Assembly (NCBI GenBank): GCA_018648945.1
Contig: JABGQJ010000540.1
Location: forward strand, 1 to 5,420
DNA length: 5,420 bases
DNA from: Victivallales bacterium
GTDB taxonomy: Bacteria; Verrucomicrobiota; Lentisphaeria; Oligosphaerales; Lenti-02
Direction of reading: 5' to 3'
Both the position numbers and the translations under genes were made by a program. A model generated the notes under the pieces. The model had not been told where the DNA came from. It searched no databases and saw only the letters and a program-made list of their open reading frames with translations. Every line of letters begins with the position of its first letter. The stretch's first letter is position 1. Positions 1 through 5,420 of the stretch are shown piece by piece.

Positions 1-93
1 CCAAGCGATGACGGTAGACGTCGGGTGCCGTCTGCGATGCGAAGCTTCCCTTTCGCGCTTTCCGCGTGTCCCGTAGTCCTCCCCCGCCCCCTC
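1..93. other. Left-edge non-coding stretch, no gene recognised
   Basis: This is the segment after the stop codon of the minus-strand hydrolase gene. I see no convincing gene start, RNA gene or strong terminator. There is a weak inverted repeat, AGACG at 16-20 with CGTCT at 29-33, and a 4-bp CGCG pair at 54-57 and 63-66; neither is followed by a T-run on either strand. Short open frames cross the stretch on both strands but resemble nothing I know. It could contain the edge of a neighbouring gene that cannot be identified from this length. Confidence 0.5.
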
Positions 94-2028
94 CTACCGG
101 AAGTAGGGGACGGCGCGCTCGCGGTTGTGCTCGGCCTTGAGCGATTCCAGGAGCGCGTCGTCGAGGTGCGTGAATTCGAACAGGCAGTAGCCGTGAATCC
201 CCAGGCGACGGACCAGCCGGATCTGCTGGCCCACCAAGTCGCGCGAGCGGGACGACACCTGGGCTCCGTTTCGCGTATAGAGCGACAGGCCGGTCACCAG
301 CTTGGTGTCGTCGTCGAGAACCGCGAGGAAGCCTTGTTCGATGGCTCTGACACTGAGCGAGTCCATGCTGTAATCCATGGGAATCACCAGATCGAGCCAG
401 CCCTTGGCCGCCCAGTCGGCGGGGTCTTGCCCCTGGAGCGCGCCGGCCGCGCCAGGACGCAGGTCGGAGAAGACGGCGGCGGACAGCTTGGCTTTGGGTC
501 GTGCCTGGCGCATGCCCTCCGCCGTCCGGCGCACAATGTCGCCCACCGCCTGCCGCTGCCACACCACCCAGTCGTCGTCGCTGGCCTCGGTCAGCGGCTT
601 GCCGAACTGTTGGTCGAACTCTGCCCTGCATTTGCTGCAGTAGCACTGCTTCATCGCGCGAATGTAGTCCAGGTGGATGCCGTCCACAGGATACCTCTTG
701 GCCACATCCACCATGAGCCCGACGATGAAGTCGCGGTATTCCGGCCGGTGGACATCGACCGCCAACTTGGCCACCACGCCCTTGCGGTCGACGAGATCCA
801 CGCCGGGCAGGAACCGGCGGAACTTCGGGTCGCGATAGGTGACGCAGAACCACGGGTGGACCTCGATGCCCTTCTCGTGTGCCTTCTCGATCAGGCGACC
901 CAAAGGGTCGAGGCCCGCCTCCACCTTGTCGTACATCGGGTGCAGATCACTTTGCGCCAGGAAGATGGAGCGCACGAAGATGTCCGCGACGATCATGTTC
1001 AGCCCCGCTGCCGCCGTGCGTTCCACCAGCGCGTCGATATCATCCTTTGTCTGGAATGACCTGGGATTGACCCAGATGGCCCGCGTTTCGCGGACGATAC
1101 CGTCGGCCGTCCGCGGGAACGCCGGCAGGCCGGCGGCGGCAGCCAGCGCCGAGGCTGTCGTCTGTCCCTCGCCCCTCCTGACCCCCCGGCTCACGTCCCG
1201 CTTCACCGGCCCGGTGGGCGTCATGGCGCTCACCCGCAGGCGGATATCAAGCTGCTCGGGCACGGCCGTTCCCGGCAGTGACCCGACCAACCAACCGGTG
1301 GGCGAATTGAGATCGTCCATCTCCGGCCGCAACCGCGCCGTCCACGTGCCAGCGCGCACCGTGGCGTCGGGCGTGACTACCGGCAACGCGTCGCCATCGG
1401 CATCGGTCAGGACCAACTTGACCCGGAGGGGGCCAGCAGGCGTCCAGGTAGACTCGACAGTGGGGATGGCAAGAGAGAAGGAGGTCAGATTGGCGAGGGT
1501 AAAGACCAGCTTCCGCGCCAACTCGGGGCGGTTGAAGAACGGTGGTGCCCGGACCACATCAAGCCACTGCCCATCGGCTTGATCCACCAGGAAGTAATGG
1601 TGTCCCCGGATGCCGGCCATCCCCTTGGCGAGGCGCGTGGCCTTGCGCTCGAGACTGGCAGTCTGGACCGCAGTGGTCGCTTCCCCTAACGTTGAGAGGT
1701 CGATTCGTTCCCGCGTATGCAGCTCGGACATGCCGCCCCCGCCATACTGGTAGAGGCGCCAGAATTCCGTGCCCATGCGTGAGTTGAGCAAGACCGGCGC
1801 AGTCTCAAGGACCTTGTAGCGGATGCTCAGGCGCAACGGGATCGTCTCCGGCGTGGCCAGGTGGACCACCTGATCCGCGATCGCCACGTCCAGGAACTCG
1901 ACCTTGCCGCCTTGGTACGGCTTCTTCCCACCCGCCCCGAGGCCCTTGAGCTCCAGCACCCCGTCCTGAGCAAAGACTGGCAGCGCCAGAAACGCGACCC
2001 CGACGATCAATCCCCAAAAGCGTCTCAT
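94..2028 (-). CDS. Exported GHL10-type (family 10-like) glycosyl hydrolase-like protein with a long N-terminal beta-rich region
   Basis: The gene encodes 644 residues. Residues 1-20 form a signal peptide (MRR, a hydrophobic core, then VFA before Gln21), so export is expected. Residues 22 to about 305 are beta-rich and unrecognised; about 186-280 read like an immunoglobulin-type sandwich. Residues 314 to about 625 match the GHL10 barrel family (PF02638, YngK-like): RAIWVNP at 316-322, VADIF at 347-351, VHPWF at 390-394, VDGIHLDYIR at 448-457, IPMDYSMD at 549-556 and a final strand GYCLFEFTHL at 613-622. Asp454 and Asp552 sit in the conserved family motifs, and a Cys cluster (462, 464, 467) follows the first. 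The substrate is unknown; the family is assigned to glycan cleavage mostly by homology, so a carbohydrate-binding or other role is possible. The start is well set: an AAAGGAG site lies 10 bases upstream and the signal peptide begins there. The stop is TAG at 96-94. The family call is firm, the enzymatic role inferred. Confidence 0.92.
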   Translation of the reverse strand: MRRFWGLIVGVAFLALPVFAQDGVLELKGLGAGGKKPYQGGKVEFLDVAIADQVVHLATPETIPLRLSIRYKVLETAPVLLNSRMGTEFWRLYQYGGGGMSELHTRERIDLSTLGEATTAVQTASLERKATRLAKGMAGIRGHHYFLVDQADGQWLDVVRAPPFFNRPELARKLVFTLANLTSFSLAIPTVESTWTPAGPLRVKLVLTDADGDALPVVTPDATVRAGTWTARLRPEMDDLNSPTGWLVGSLPGTAVPEQLDIRLRVSAMTPTGPVKRDVSRGVRRGEGQTTASALAAAAGLPAFPRTADGIVRETRAIWVNPRSFQTKDDIDALVERTAAAGLNMIVADIFVRSIFLAQSDLHPMYDKVEAGLDPLGRLIEKAHEKGIEVHPWFCVTYRDPKFRRFLPGVDLVDRKGVVAKLAVDVHRPEYRDFIVGLMVDVAKRYPVDGIHLDYIRAMKQCYCSKCRAEFDQQFGKPLTEASDDDWVVWQRQAVGDIVRRTAEGMRQARPKAKLSAAVFSDLRPGAAGALQGQDPADWAAKGWLDLVIPMDYSMDSLSVRAIEQGFLAVLDDDTKLVTGLSLYTRNGAQVSSRSRDLVGQQIRLVRRLGIHGYCLFEFTHLDDALLESLKAEHNRERAVPYFR

Positions 2029-2038
2029 GGCTGCCTAT

Positions 2039-2045
2039 CTCCTTT
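2039..2045 (-). promoter_or_regulatory. Ribosome binding site of the GHL10-like gene
   Basis: On the minus strand the sequence AAAGGAG lies 10 bases before the ATG at 2028-2026. It is a near-perfect Shine-Dalgarno match and decides the start codon, in agreement with the signal peptide that begins there. Confidence 0.85.
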
Positions 2046-2052
2046 GGTCGTC

Positions 2053-2070
2053 AGGGCGTTGCCTCGCCCT
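2053..2070 (-). promoter_or_regulatory. Short GC hairpin in the probable 5' leader of the GHL10-like gene
   Basis: AGGGCG at 2053-2058 and CGCCCT at 2065-2070 are exact inverted repeats around a 6-base loop. On the minus-strand transcript this would be a 6-bp stem ending 7 bases before the Shine-Dalgarno site. It is too short and has no T-run, so it is not a terminator. It may be a chance fold in GC-rich DNA or may affect ribosome access; no known riboswitch class is recognisable. Confidence 0.35.
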
Positions 2071-2120
2071 CGTCGTCCTGAGCGGAGCCGCAAGCGGGAT
2101 ACCCAGAACGAATGTAGATC
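2071..2120. repeat. Possible dispersed intergenic repeat (REP-like)
   Basis: The stretch begins CGTCGTCCTGAGCGGAGCCG (2071-2090), continues with the small palindrome CCGCAAGCGG (2088-2097), and ends near AGATCC (2116-2121). This order, CGTCNTCCTGAGCG, a GC palindrome, then an AGATC end, resembles a short repeat I recall as common between genes in several bacterial phyla. That recollection is the main support, since only one copy lies in this window. It overlaps the candidate promoter of the minus-strand gene. Confidence 0.35.
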
Positions 2121-2139
2121 CCTTGATCCCCGACGGCAA
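2111..2139 (-). promoter_or_regulatory. Candidate sigma70-type promoter for the GHL10-like gene
   Basis: Read on the minus strand, TTGCCG (2139-2134) and TACATT (2116-2111) are separated by exactly 17 bases. Each matches the sigma70 consensus hexamer at four of six positions. A transcript would start near 2104 and leave a leader of about 75 bases with the hairpin and the Shine-Dalgarno site. Matches of this quality also arise by chance, so this is a candidate only. Confidence 0.3.
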
Positions 2140-2142
2140 GGG
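2120..2142. promoter_or_regulatory. Inverted repeat overlapping the candidate promoter
   Basis: CCCTTG at 2120-2125 and CAAGGG at 2137-2142 are exact inverted repeats 11 bases apart. The right arm overlaps the candidate -35 hexamer and the left arm lies in the spacer next to the -10. That geometry would suit a repressor operator, but an mRNA hairpin or chance are equally possible. No regulator gene is present in the window. Confidence 0.25.
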
Positions 2143-2258
2143 GAGGAGGGACGAGGAGAGGGGATCTGGACCAAAGCCCAGCTGGATCATACGGTGGAAC
2201 ACCTGCGTTGCGGCTGGCCCCGGATCAGGGCTGCCGCCTCTTGTATGTGACTTCCCCC

Positions 2259-2294
2259 GTCGCTTTGGTCGCTTGGGTCCTTTAGGTCCCCTTC
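2259..2294. repeat. Degenerate 9-bp tandem repeat, four units
   Basis: Four consecutive 9-base units are aligned without gaps: GTCGCTTTG (2259-2267), GTCGCTTGG (2268-2276), GTCCTTTAG (2277-2285) and GTCCCCTTC (2286-2294). The first two differ at one base, the third is more diverged, and the fourth keeps only the GTC start and general composition. Because the period is a multiple of three, an open frame on the minus strand reads it as a Gly-Pro-Lys-like repeat, but I see no real gene there. Confidence 0.55.
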
Positions 2295-2335
2295 CCCCGG
2301 CCACCTGTTGCCGACCCGAGTCACTTGCCGATGTG

Positions 2336-2355
2336 CCTGGCCTTCGACGGCCAGG
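2336..2355 (+). promoter_or_regulatory. Hairpin upstream of priA
   Basis: CCTGGCC at 2336-2342 pairs exactly with GGCCAGG at 2349-2355 around a 6-base loop (TTCGAC). It lies 62 bases before the priA start. No T-run follows on the plus strand, so it is not a typical intrinsic terminator. It would be part of the priA leader only if transcription starts upstream of it. Confidence 0.35.
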
Positions 2356-2372
2356 GTGGGCTGGCGTTCTTT

Positions 2373-2387
2373 GCCTTGGCGCAAGGC
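2373..2387 (+). promoter_or_regulatory. Second short hairpin upstream of priA
   Basis: GCCTTG at 2373-2378 pairs with CAAGGC at 2382-2387 around a 3-base loop. It is flanked by two copies of the 8-mer GGCTGGCG (2359-2366 and 2385-2392), the second overlapping the right arm. The function is unknown; it could be a fold in the leader, a protein site, or chance. Confidence 0.28.
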
Positions 2388-2406
2388 TGGCGGGTGCGCG
2401 ACGCGC

Positions 2407-2412
2407 TACATT
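2407..2412 (+). promoter_or_regulatory. Possible -10 box for a leaderless priA transcript
   Basis: TACATT (2407-2412) fits the TANNNT form of a -10 element and ends 5 bases before the priA ATG, which would put the transcription start at or next to the A of ATG. No Shine-Dalgarno sequence is visible before this ATG, which fits a leaderless message. There is no recognisable -35 hexamer at 16-18 bases upstream (the bases there read AGGCTG), so the call is tentative. Confidence 0.27.
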
Positions 2413-2417
2413 GCGGA

Positions 2418-4625
2418 ATGGCTGTTGCACGCGTTGTCATCGATCTAATGTTGGACCGGGAATTCGACTACCTCATACCGCCGAAACTGGCGGGGCAGGT
2501 GCGTCCCGGCGTCCGGGTCATGGTCCCCTTCGGCAATGGCGGCAGCCGCTCGGCCTACGTGGTCGGGCTCAAGGAGAAGAGCCGCTTCCCTAATCTCAAG
2601 GCCATCGAGTCGGTGACCGGGGGCCGTGCGCAGATCCCCCCCTCCCTCCTGCGTCTGGCCCAGTGGATCAGCGAGTACTACTGTTGCGCCATCGAGGGGG
2701 CGGTGCGCGCCATGCTGCCGGCGGCCGTGCGCGGGGGCAAGATCAAACACCGTGAGGAGCAGTTCGCCTGTCTTGCGGCCAAGGCCGAACACACGGGACC
2801 GGAGCTGGGGAAGCTGACCAAGAAGCAGCGCCACACTCTCGAGACGCTTACCCGTCTCGGCTCGGTCCCCGCGAGCGAACTGCGCGAGGCGGCGGCGGTG
2901 GGGCCGAGCGTGGTGAAGAAGCTGGCGGAGAAGGGCTGGATCACGCTGGAGAAGCGGGTGGTGGGACGCGATCCCTTCAAGGAGGACATCATTCTTCCCA
3001 CCAAGCCCCTGGACCTGACCCGCCACCAAGCCGAGGCTCTGGCCACGATCATCAATGGCGTCGATGCGGGGGAGGGCAATACCGTCCTCCTGCACGGCGT
3101 CACCGGCAGCGGCAAGACCGAGGTCTACCTGCAAGCCATCGACCACTGCCTGGCCAAGGGTCTCGAAGCCATCGTCCTGGTACCCGAGATCGCCCTCACC
3201 CCGCAGACCTGCGGACGTTTCCGCGCCCGTTTCGGCGAGGAGGTCAGCGTGCTCCACAGTGGCCTCAGCGATGGCGAGCGTTTCGATGAGTGGACCAAGA
3301 TCAACGAGGGGCGCACCCGCATCGTGGTCGGTGCCCGTTCCGCCCTCTTCGCCCCGTTCCGCCACTTGGGTCTGATCGTGGTCGACGAGGAGCATGAGAA
3401 CACCTACAAGCAGGACGAGATCCCCCGCTACAACGCCCGTGATGTGGCGGTGGTCCGCGGGCGTATGGAGAAGGCGACCGTCGTCCTTGGCACCGCCACC
3501 CCGGCCCTCGAATCCTACTACAATTGCGAGCTGAAGAAGTACACGCTCACGGAGCTTCCCGAGCGCGTGGACGACCAGCGCATGCCGCTCATGGAAGTGG
3601 TCGATATGGCGGCGGAGGCATCGTTGCGCGGCGGGGCGCAGATCTTCAGTCGCCGCCTGGAGGACCTGGTGAAGGAACGGCTGAGCAACGGCGAGCAGAC
3701 CATTTTCTTCCTCAATCGCCGCGGGTACGCTACCCAGTTTCTCTGTTCCGACTGCGGCTATGTCGCGGGCTGCGATGATTGCTCCATCAGCTACACCTAC
3801 CATCGTCGCGACCAGATGCTTGTCTGCCACCTCTGTGGGAGCCTCCTGCCCGCCCCCGAGATCTGCCCCCAGTGCGGCAACCAGGAGGTCCGCTACACCG
3901 GGCTCGGCACGGAGAAGATCGAGGCCGCCGCCAATGGTGCCTTCCCTCGCGCCAAGGTCGCGCGCATGGACTCCGATACCATGACCACCAAGCGCGCCTA
4001 CCAGAAGACCCTGGCCGAATTCGGCGCCGGGCGCATCAACATCCTGATCGGTACCCAGATGATCGCCAAGGGACTGCACTTCCCCAACGTCACCTTGGTC
4101 GGCATCATCTTCGCTGATCTTGGGCTGCATCTGCCCGACTTCCGGGCCGGGGAGCGCACCTTCCAGCTCCTCACCCAGGTCGCGGGCCGGGCCGGGCGCG
4201 GGGACCGACCCGGCCGCGTCATCGTTCAGACCTACACTCCCTTCCATCCCGCCATCCAGTTTGCCATGGAGCACGACTTCAAGGGGTTCTATCAGGAGGA
4301 GATGCAGGCCCGCAAGATCCTCGAGTTCCCGCCTGCGACCCACATGATTCTGCTCCACTTCCGGGGCGAGGACGAGGAGCGCGTCAGCGAAGTCGCCACC
4401 GAGTTCTCGGAGAAACTCCTGCCGCTGCTGCCACCGGAAGTCCAGCCCATGGGGCCCATGCCCGCGCCGGTCGCCAAGATTCGCGGCAAGTTCCGTTTCC
4501 AGCTTACCCTCCGGGGGGGTAACGTGGTCCAACTCGTCCGTCTTCTCCGCCCCCTCATCGTCGGCATCAAAGGCTACAAGGGCGTGGAGATCCACGCCGA
4601 CGTGGATCCCCGTTCCCTGATGTAA
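2418..4625 (+). CDS. priA: Primosomal protein PriA (replication restart 3'-5' DNA helicase)
   Basis: PriA recognises stalled or collapsed replication forks, unwinds DNA 3' to 5' with ATP, and starts reloading of the replicative helicase. This 735-residue protein is full length for the family. Residues 1-105 are the DNA-binding domain, opening MAVARVVIDL with the typical FDYLIP at 16-21. A winged-helix region (about 125-180) precedes the helicase core: Walker A GVTGSGKTE 227-235, VPEIALTPQ 255-263, VVDEEH (Walker B) 321-326 with the aromatic-rich loop after it, GTATPALES 358-366, GTQMIAKGLHFP 545-556 and QVAGRAGRGDRPGR 587-600. The zinc-binding insert has all eight cysteines: 443, 446, 452, 455, 470, 473, 483, 486. 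The C-terminal domain follows from about 620. An in-frame ATG at 2325 would add 31 residues, but they are unlike any PriA N-terminus, so I place the start at 2418. The esterase gene follows 40 bases downstream on the same strand. Confidence 0.98.
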   Translation: MAVARVVIDLMLDREFDYLIPPKLAGQVRPGVRVMVPFGNGGSRSAYVVGLKEKSRFPNLKAIESVTGGRAQIPPSLLRLAQWISEYYCCAIEGAVRAMLPAAVRGGKIKHREEQFACLAAKAEHTGPELGKLTKKQRHTLETLTRLGSVPASELREAAAVGPSVVKKLAEKGWITLEKRVVGRDPFKEDIILPTKPLDLTRHQAEALATIINGVDAGEGNTVLLHGVTGSGKTEVYLQAIDHCLAKGLEAIVLVPEIALTPQTCGRFRARFGEEVSVLHSGLSDGERFDEWTKINEGRTRIVVGARSALFAPFRHLGLIVVDEEHENTYKQDEIPRYNARDVAVVRGRMEKATVVLGTATPALESYYNCELKKYTLTELPERVDDQRMPLMEVVDMAAEASLRGGAQIFSRRLEDLVKERLSNGEQTIFFLNRRGYATQFLCSDCGYVAGCDDCSISYTYHRRDQMLVCHLCGSLLPAPEICPQCGNQEVRYTGLGTEKIEAAANGAFPRAKVARMDSDTMTTKRAYQKTLAEFGAGRINILIGTQMIAKGLHFPNVTLVGIIFADLGLHLPDFRAGERTFQLLTQVAGRAGRGDRPGRVIVQTYTPFHPAIQFAMEHDFKGFYQEEMQARKILEFPPATHMILLHFRGEDEERVSEVATEFSEKLLPLLPPEVQPMGPMPAPVAKIRGKFRFQLTLRGGNVVQLVRLLRPLIVGIKGYKGVEIHADVDPRSLM

Positions 4626-4653
4626 CGTGCTATCTTAGCCCATCCCACCCGAT

Positions 4654-4657
4654 GGAG
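4654..4657 (+). promoter_or_regulatory. Ribosome binding site of the alpha/beta hydrolase gene
   Basis: GGAG at 4654-4657 lies 8 bases before the ATG at 4666 and sets that start, which is also where a signal peptide begins. No terminator hairpin is visible between the priA stop and this site, so read-through from priA is possible. Confidence 0.75.
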
Positions 4658-4665
4658 ACCGCAAG

Positions 4666-5420
4666 ATGAAGACCTGCACTCGGTTCATCGCCTGCCTTGC
4701 GCTTGCCGCCATGGTGCTCCCCGCCCGTAGCCAGGGACGGGCCAAACGCCCCGCCGTGATCGCCCCGACCCATGCGGACGTGGTCTATGGCTCCCACGCC
4801 CGCAACCGCTTGGACCTATGGCTGGCCGAATCGGCGAAACCCACGCCCCTGCTGATCTGCATCCATGGCGGCGGCTTCATGGGTGGGGACAAGAGGAGCT
4901 ACCACCGCAACGCCCACCTTATCAAAAGCATGCTCGATGCAGGCATCTCTGTCGCTGCCATCAACTATCGCCTCACCGAAGGCGGCAAGAACCCCTATCC
5001 GGCCCCCATGCTCGACGGAGCCCGCGCCGTCCAGTTCCTGCGCGCCAACGCAAAGCAATACAACCTGGTCAAGGACCGATTCGCCGCCACCGGCGGCTCT
5101 GCTGGTGGAATGATGCTCATGTGGCTGGGATTCCACCCCGATCTGGCGCAGCCGGACAGTGACGACCCGATACTGCGGGAATCGTCCCGACTACAGGTGC
5201 TGGCGCCAAACAACGGGCCGACCACTGTCCATACGCCCACCCTTGCGAAGTGGTTTGGCGTGAAGTCGCTGACCCCGCATCCCGCCCTCCGCCCGCTGTT
5301 CGGCCTTGCCGGGACCGGGCCGGTCAGGATAACCGAGGAGCTGGAGAAGGCCATGCACGATGCGTCGCCGATCAGCCACCTCACGGCGGATGATCCGCCA
5401 GCCTATCTCGCTCACGGACC
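4666..5420 (+). CDS. Exported alpha/beta hydrolase, esterase/lipase type (3' end beyond the window)
   Basis: The first 251 residues are present and the frame is open to the window edge. Residues 1-22 look like a signal peptide (MKTCTR, hydrophobic stretch to about 19, cleavage probably after Ser22), so the enzyme should act outside the cytoplasm. The fold is shown by the oxyanion-hole motif HGGGF at 67-71, the strand AAINYRL at 97-103, PAPMLDGARAVQFLRANA at 112-129, and the nucleophile elbow GGSAGG at 143-148 with Ser145 as the expected catalytic serine. The segment SPISHLTADDPPAYLAHG at 234-251 matches the strand before the catalytic Asp, so Asp and His lie past the edge and cannot be checked. 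The family (BD-FAE / Abhydrolase_3-like) includes carboxylesterases, acetyl-xylan and feruloyl esterases; the substrate cannot be told. Start chosen from the GGAG site 8 bases upstream and the signal peptide. Several opposite-strand open frames overlap it and are shadows. Confidence 0.9.
   Translation, partial: MKTCTRFIACLALAAMVLPARSQGRAKRPAVIAPTHADVVYGSHARNRLDLWLAESAKPTPLLICIHGGGFMGGDKRSYHRNAHLIKSMLDAGISVAAINYRLTEGGKNPYPAPMLDGARAVQFLRANAKQYNLVKDRFAATGGSAGGMMLMWLGFHPDLAQPDSDDPILRESSRLQVLAPNNGPTTVHTPTLAKWFGVKSLTPHPALRPLFGLAGTGPVRITEELEKAMHDASPISHLTADDPPAYLAHG

Larger units (their letters stand above)
2029..2417. other. Divergent intergenic region between the GHL10-like gene and priA
   Basis: This 389-base region separates two genes transcribed away from each other, so it must hold both 5' regions. 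From left to right it contains the minus-strand Shine-Dalgarno site, a GC hairpin, a possible dispersed repeat, a candidate minus-strand promoter overlapped by an inverted repeat, an unassigned purine-rich stretch (2135-2167), a four-unit 9-bp repeat, two hairpins, and a -10-like box just before priA. Open frames cross the region on both strands, but their translations are rich in Arg, Pro and Gly, match no family I know and have no supporting start signals. I treat it as non-coding. Confidence 0.75.

Noticed and set aside
25..1059. Open frame of 344 codons on the plus strand opposite the GHL10-like gene
   Set aside because: It is also in codon-on-codon register with the real gene, and its His/Val/Glu/Arg-rich translation is typical of an antisense shadow.
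839..1582. Open frame of 247 codons on the plus strand opposite the GHL10-like gene
   Set aside because: The translation is Ser/Arg/Ala/Thr-rich with no recognisable domain, no ribosome binding site, and lies wholly inside a well-supported gene.
2259..2294. CRISPR array
   Set aside because: The units are 9 bases long, contiguous and without spacers, and no cas gene is present.
2325..2417. N-terminal extension of PriA from the ATG at 2325
   Set aside because: The 31 extra residues do not resemble the PriA start, whereas the sequence from 2418 begins like known PriA proteins. The extension would also contain two hairpins.
2035..2430. Minus-strand open frame of 131 codons in the intergenic region with a GPKGPKRPKR repeat
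   Set aside because: The repeat is simply the 9-bp DNA repeat read in frame. The composition is low-complexity Arg/Pro/Gly, there is no family match, and it would run into the leader of the GHL10-like gene.
2027..2593. Plus-strand open frame of 188 codons crossing the intergenic region into priA
   Set aside because: It overlaps the priA N-terminus in another frame, has no ribosome binding site, and translates to a Gly/Arg/Pro-rich sequence without a domain.
2445..4595. Open frame of 716 codons on the minus strand, antisense to almost the whole of priA
   Set aside because: Its codons align exactly on priA codons, so stops could arise only where priA uses TTA, CTA or TCA, which this GC-rich gene avoids. 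The translation matches no family and priA is unambiguous.
4631..4636. TATCTT as a -10 box for the esterase gene
   Set aside because: No -35-like hexamer lies 16-18 bases upstream (the bases there read CCCCGT), so the evidence is one weak hexamer.
4995..5384. Minus-strand open frame opposite the esterase gene
   Set aside because: The plus-strand frame has a signal peptide, HGGGF and GGSAGG motifs and a ribosome binding site; the opposite frame has none of these.

Overview
The window is GC-rich chromosomal DNA from a bacterium. It carries three protein-coding genes: one on the minus strand and two on the plus strand. The best-supported is priA, a housekeeping replication-restart helicase, so this is chromosome rather than an obvious mobile element. 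The two flanking genes encode exported proteins, a GHL10-type glycosyl-hydrolase-like protein and an alpha/beta hydrolase of the esterase type. High GC together with several secreted hydrolases is compatible with Planctomycetota, Verrucomicrobiota, Lentisphaerota or similar polymer-degrading lineages. That placement is an inference, because no marker in the window fixes the phylum.

Layout. Positions 1-93 hold no gene I can recognise. Positions 94-2028 (minus) encode a 644-residue exported protein: a signal peptide, a beta-rich N-terminal half of unknown function, and a C-terminal glycosyl-hydrolase-like barrel. Positions 2029-2417 are a 389-base divergent intergenic region. It holds a good Shine-Dalgarno site and a candidate promoter for the minus-strand gene, several short inverted repeats, a possible dispersed intergenic repeat, a degenerate 9-bp tandem repeat, and a possible leaderless-type -10 box directly before priA. 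Positions 2418-4625 (plus) are priA, complete, with all helicase motifs and all eight zinc cysteines. After a 40-base gap, positions 4666-5420 (plus) hold the first 251 residues of an exported esterase-like hydrolase that runs off the right edge.

How the genes relate. PriA acts in the cytoplasm on stalled replication forks and has no evident functional link to its neighbours. The 40-base gap without a visible terminator allows co-transcription of priA and the esterase gene, but the esterase gene has its own clear ribosome binding site. The two exported enzymes could both act on polysaccharides or their ester substituents outside the cytoplasm, but they are on opposite strands with priA between them, so no shared operon is implied. 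I found no CRISPR array, tRNA, rRNA, transposase, phage gene or defence system, and no convincing new multi-gene system. The least explained parts are the intergenic region and the N-terminal half of the GHL10-like protein.
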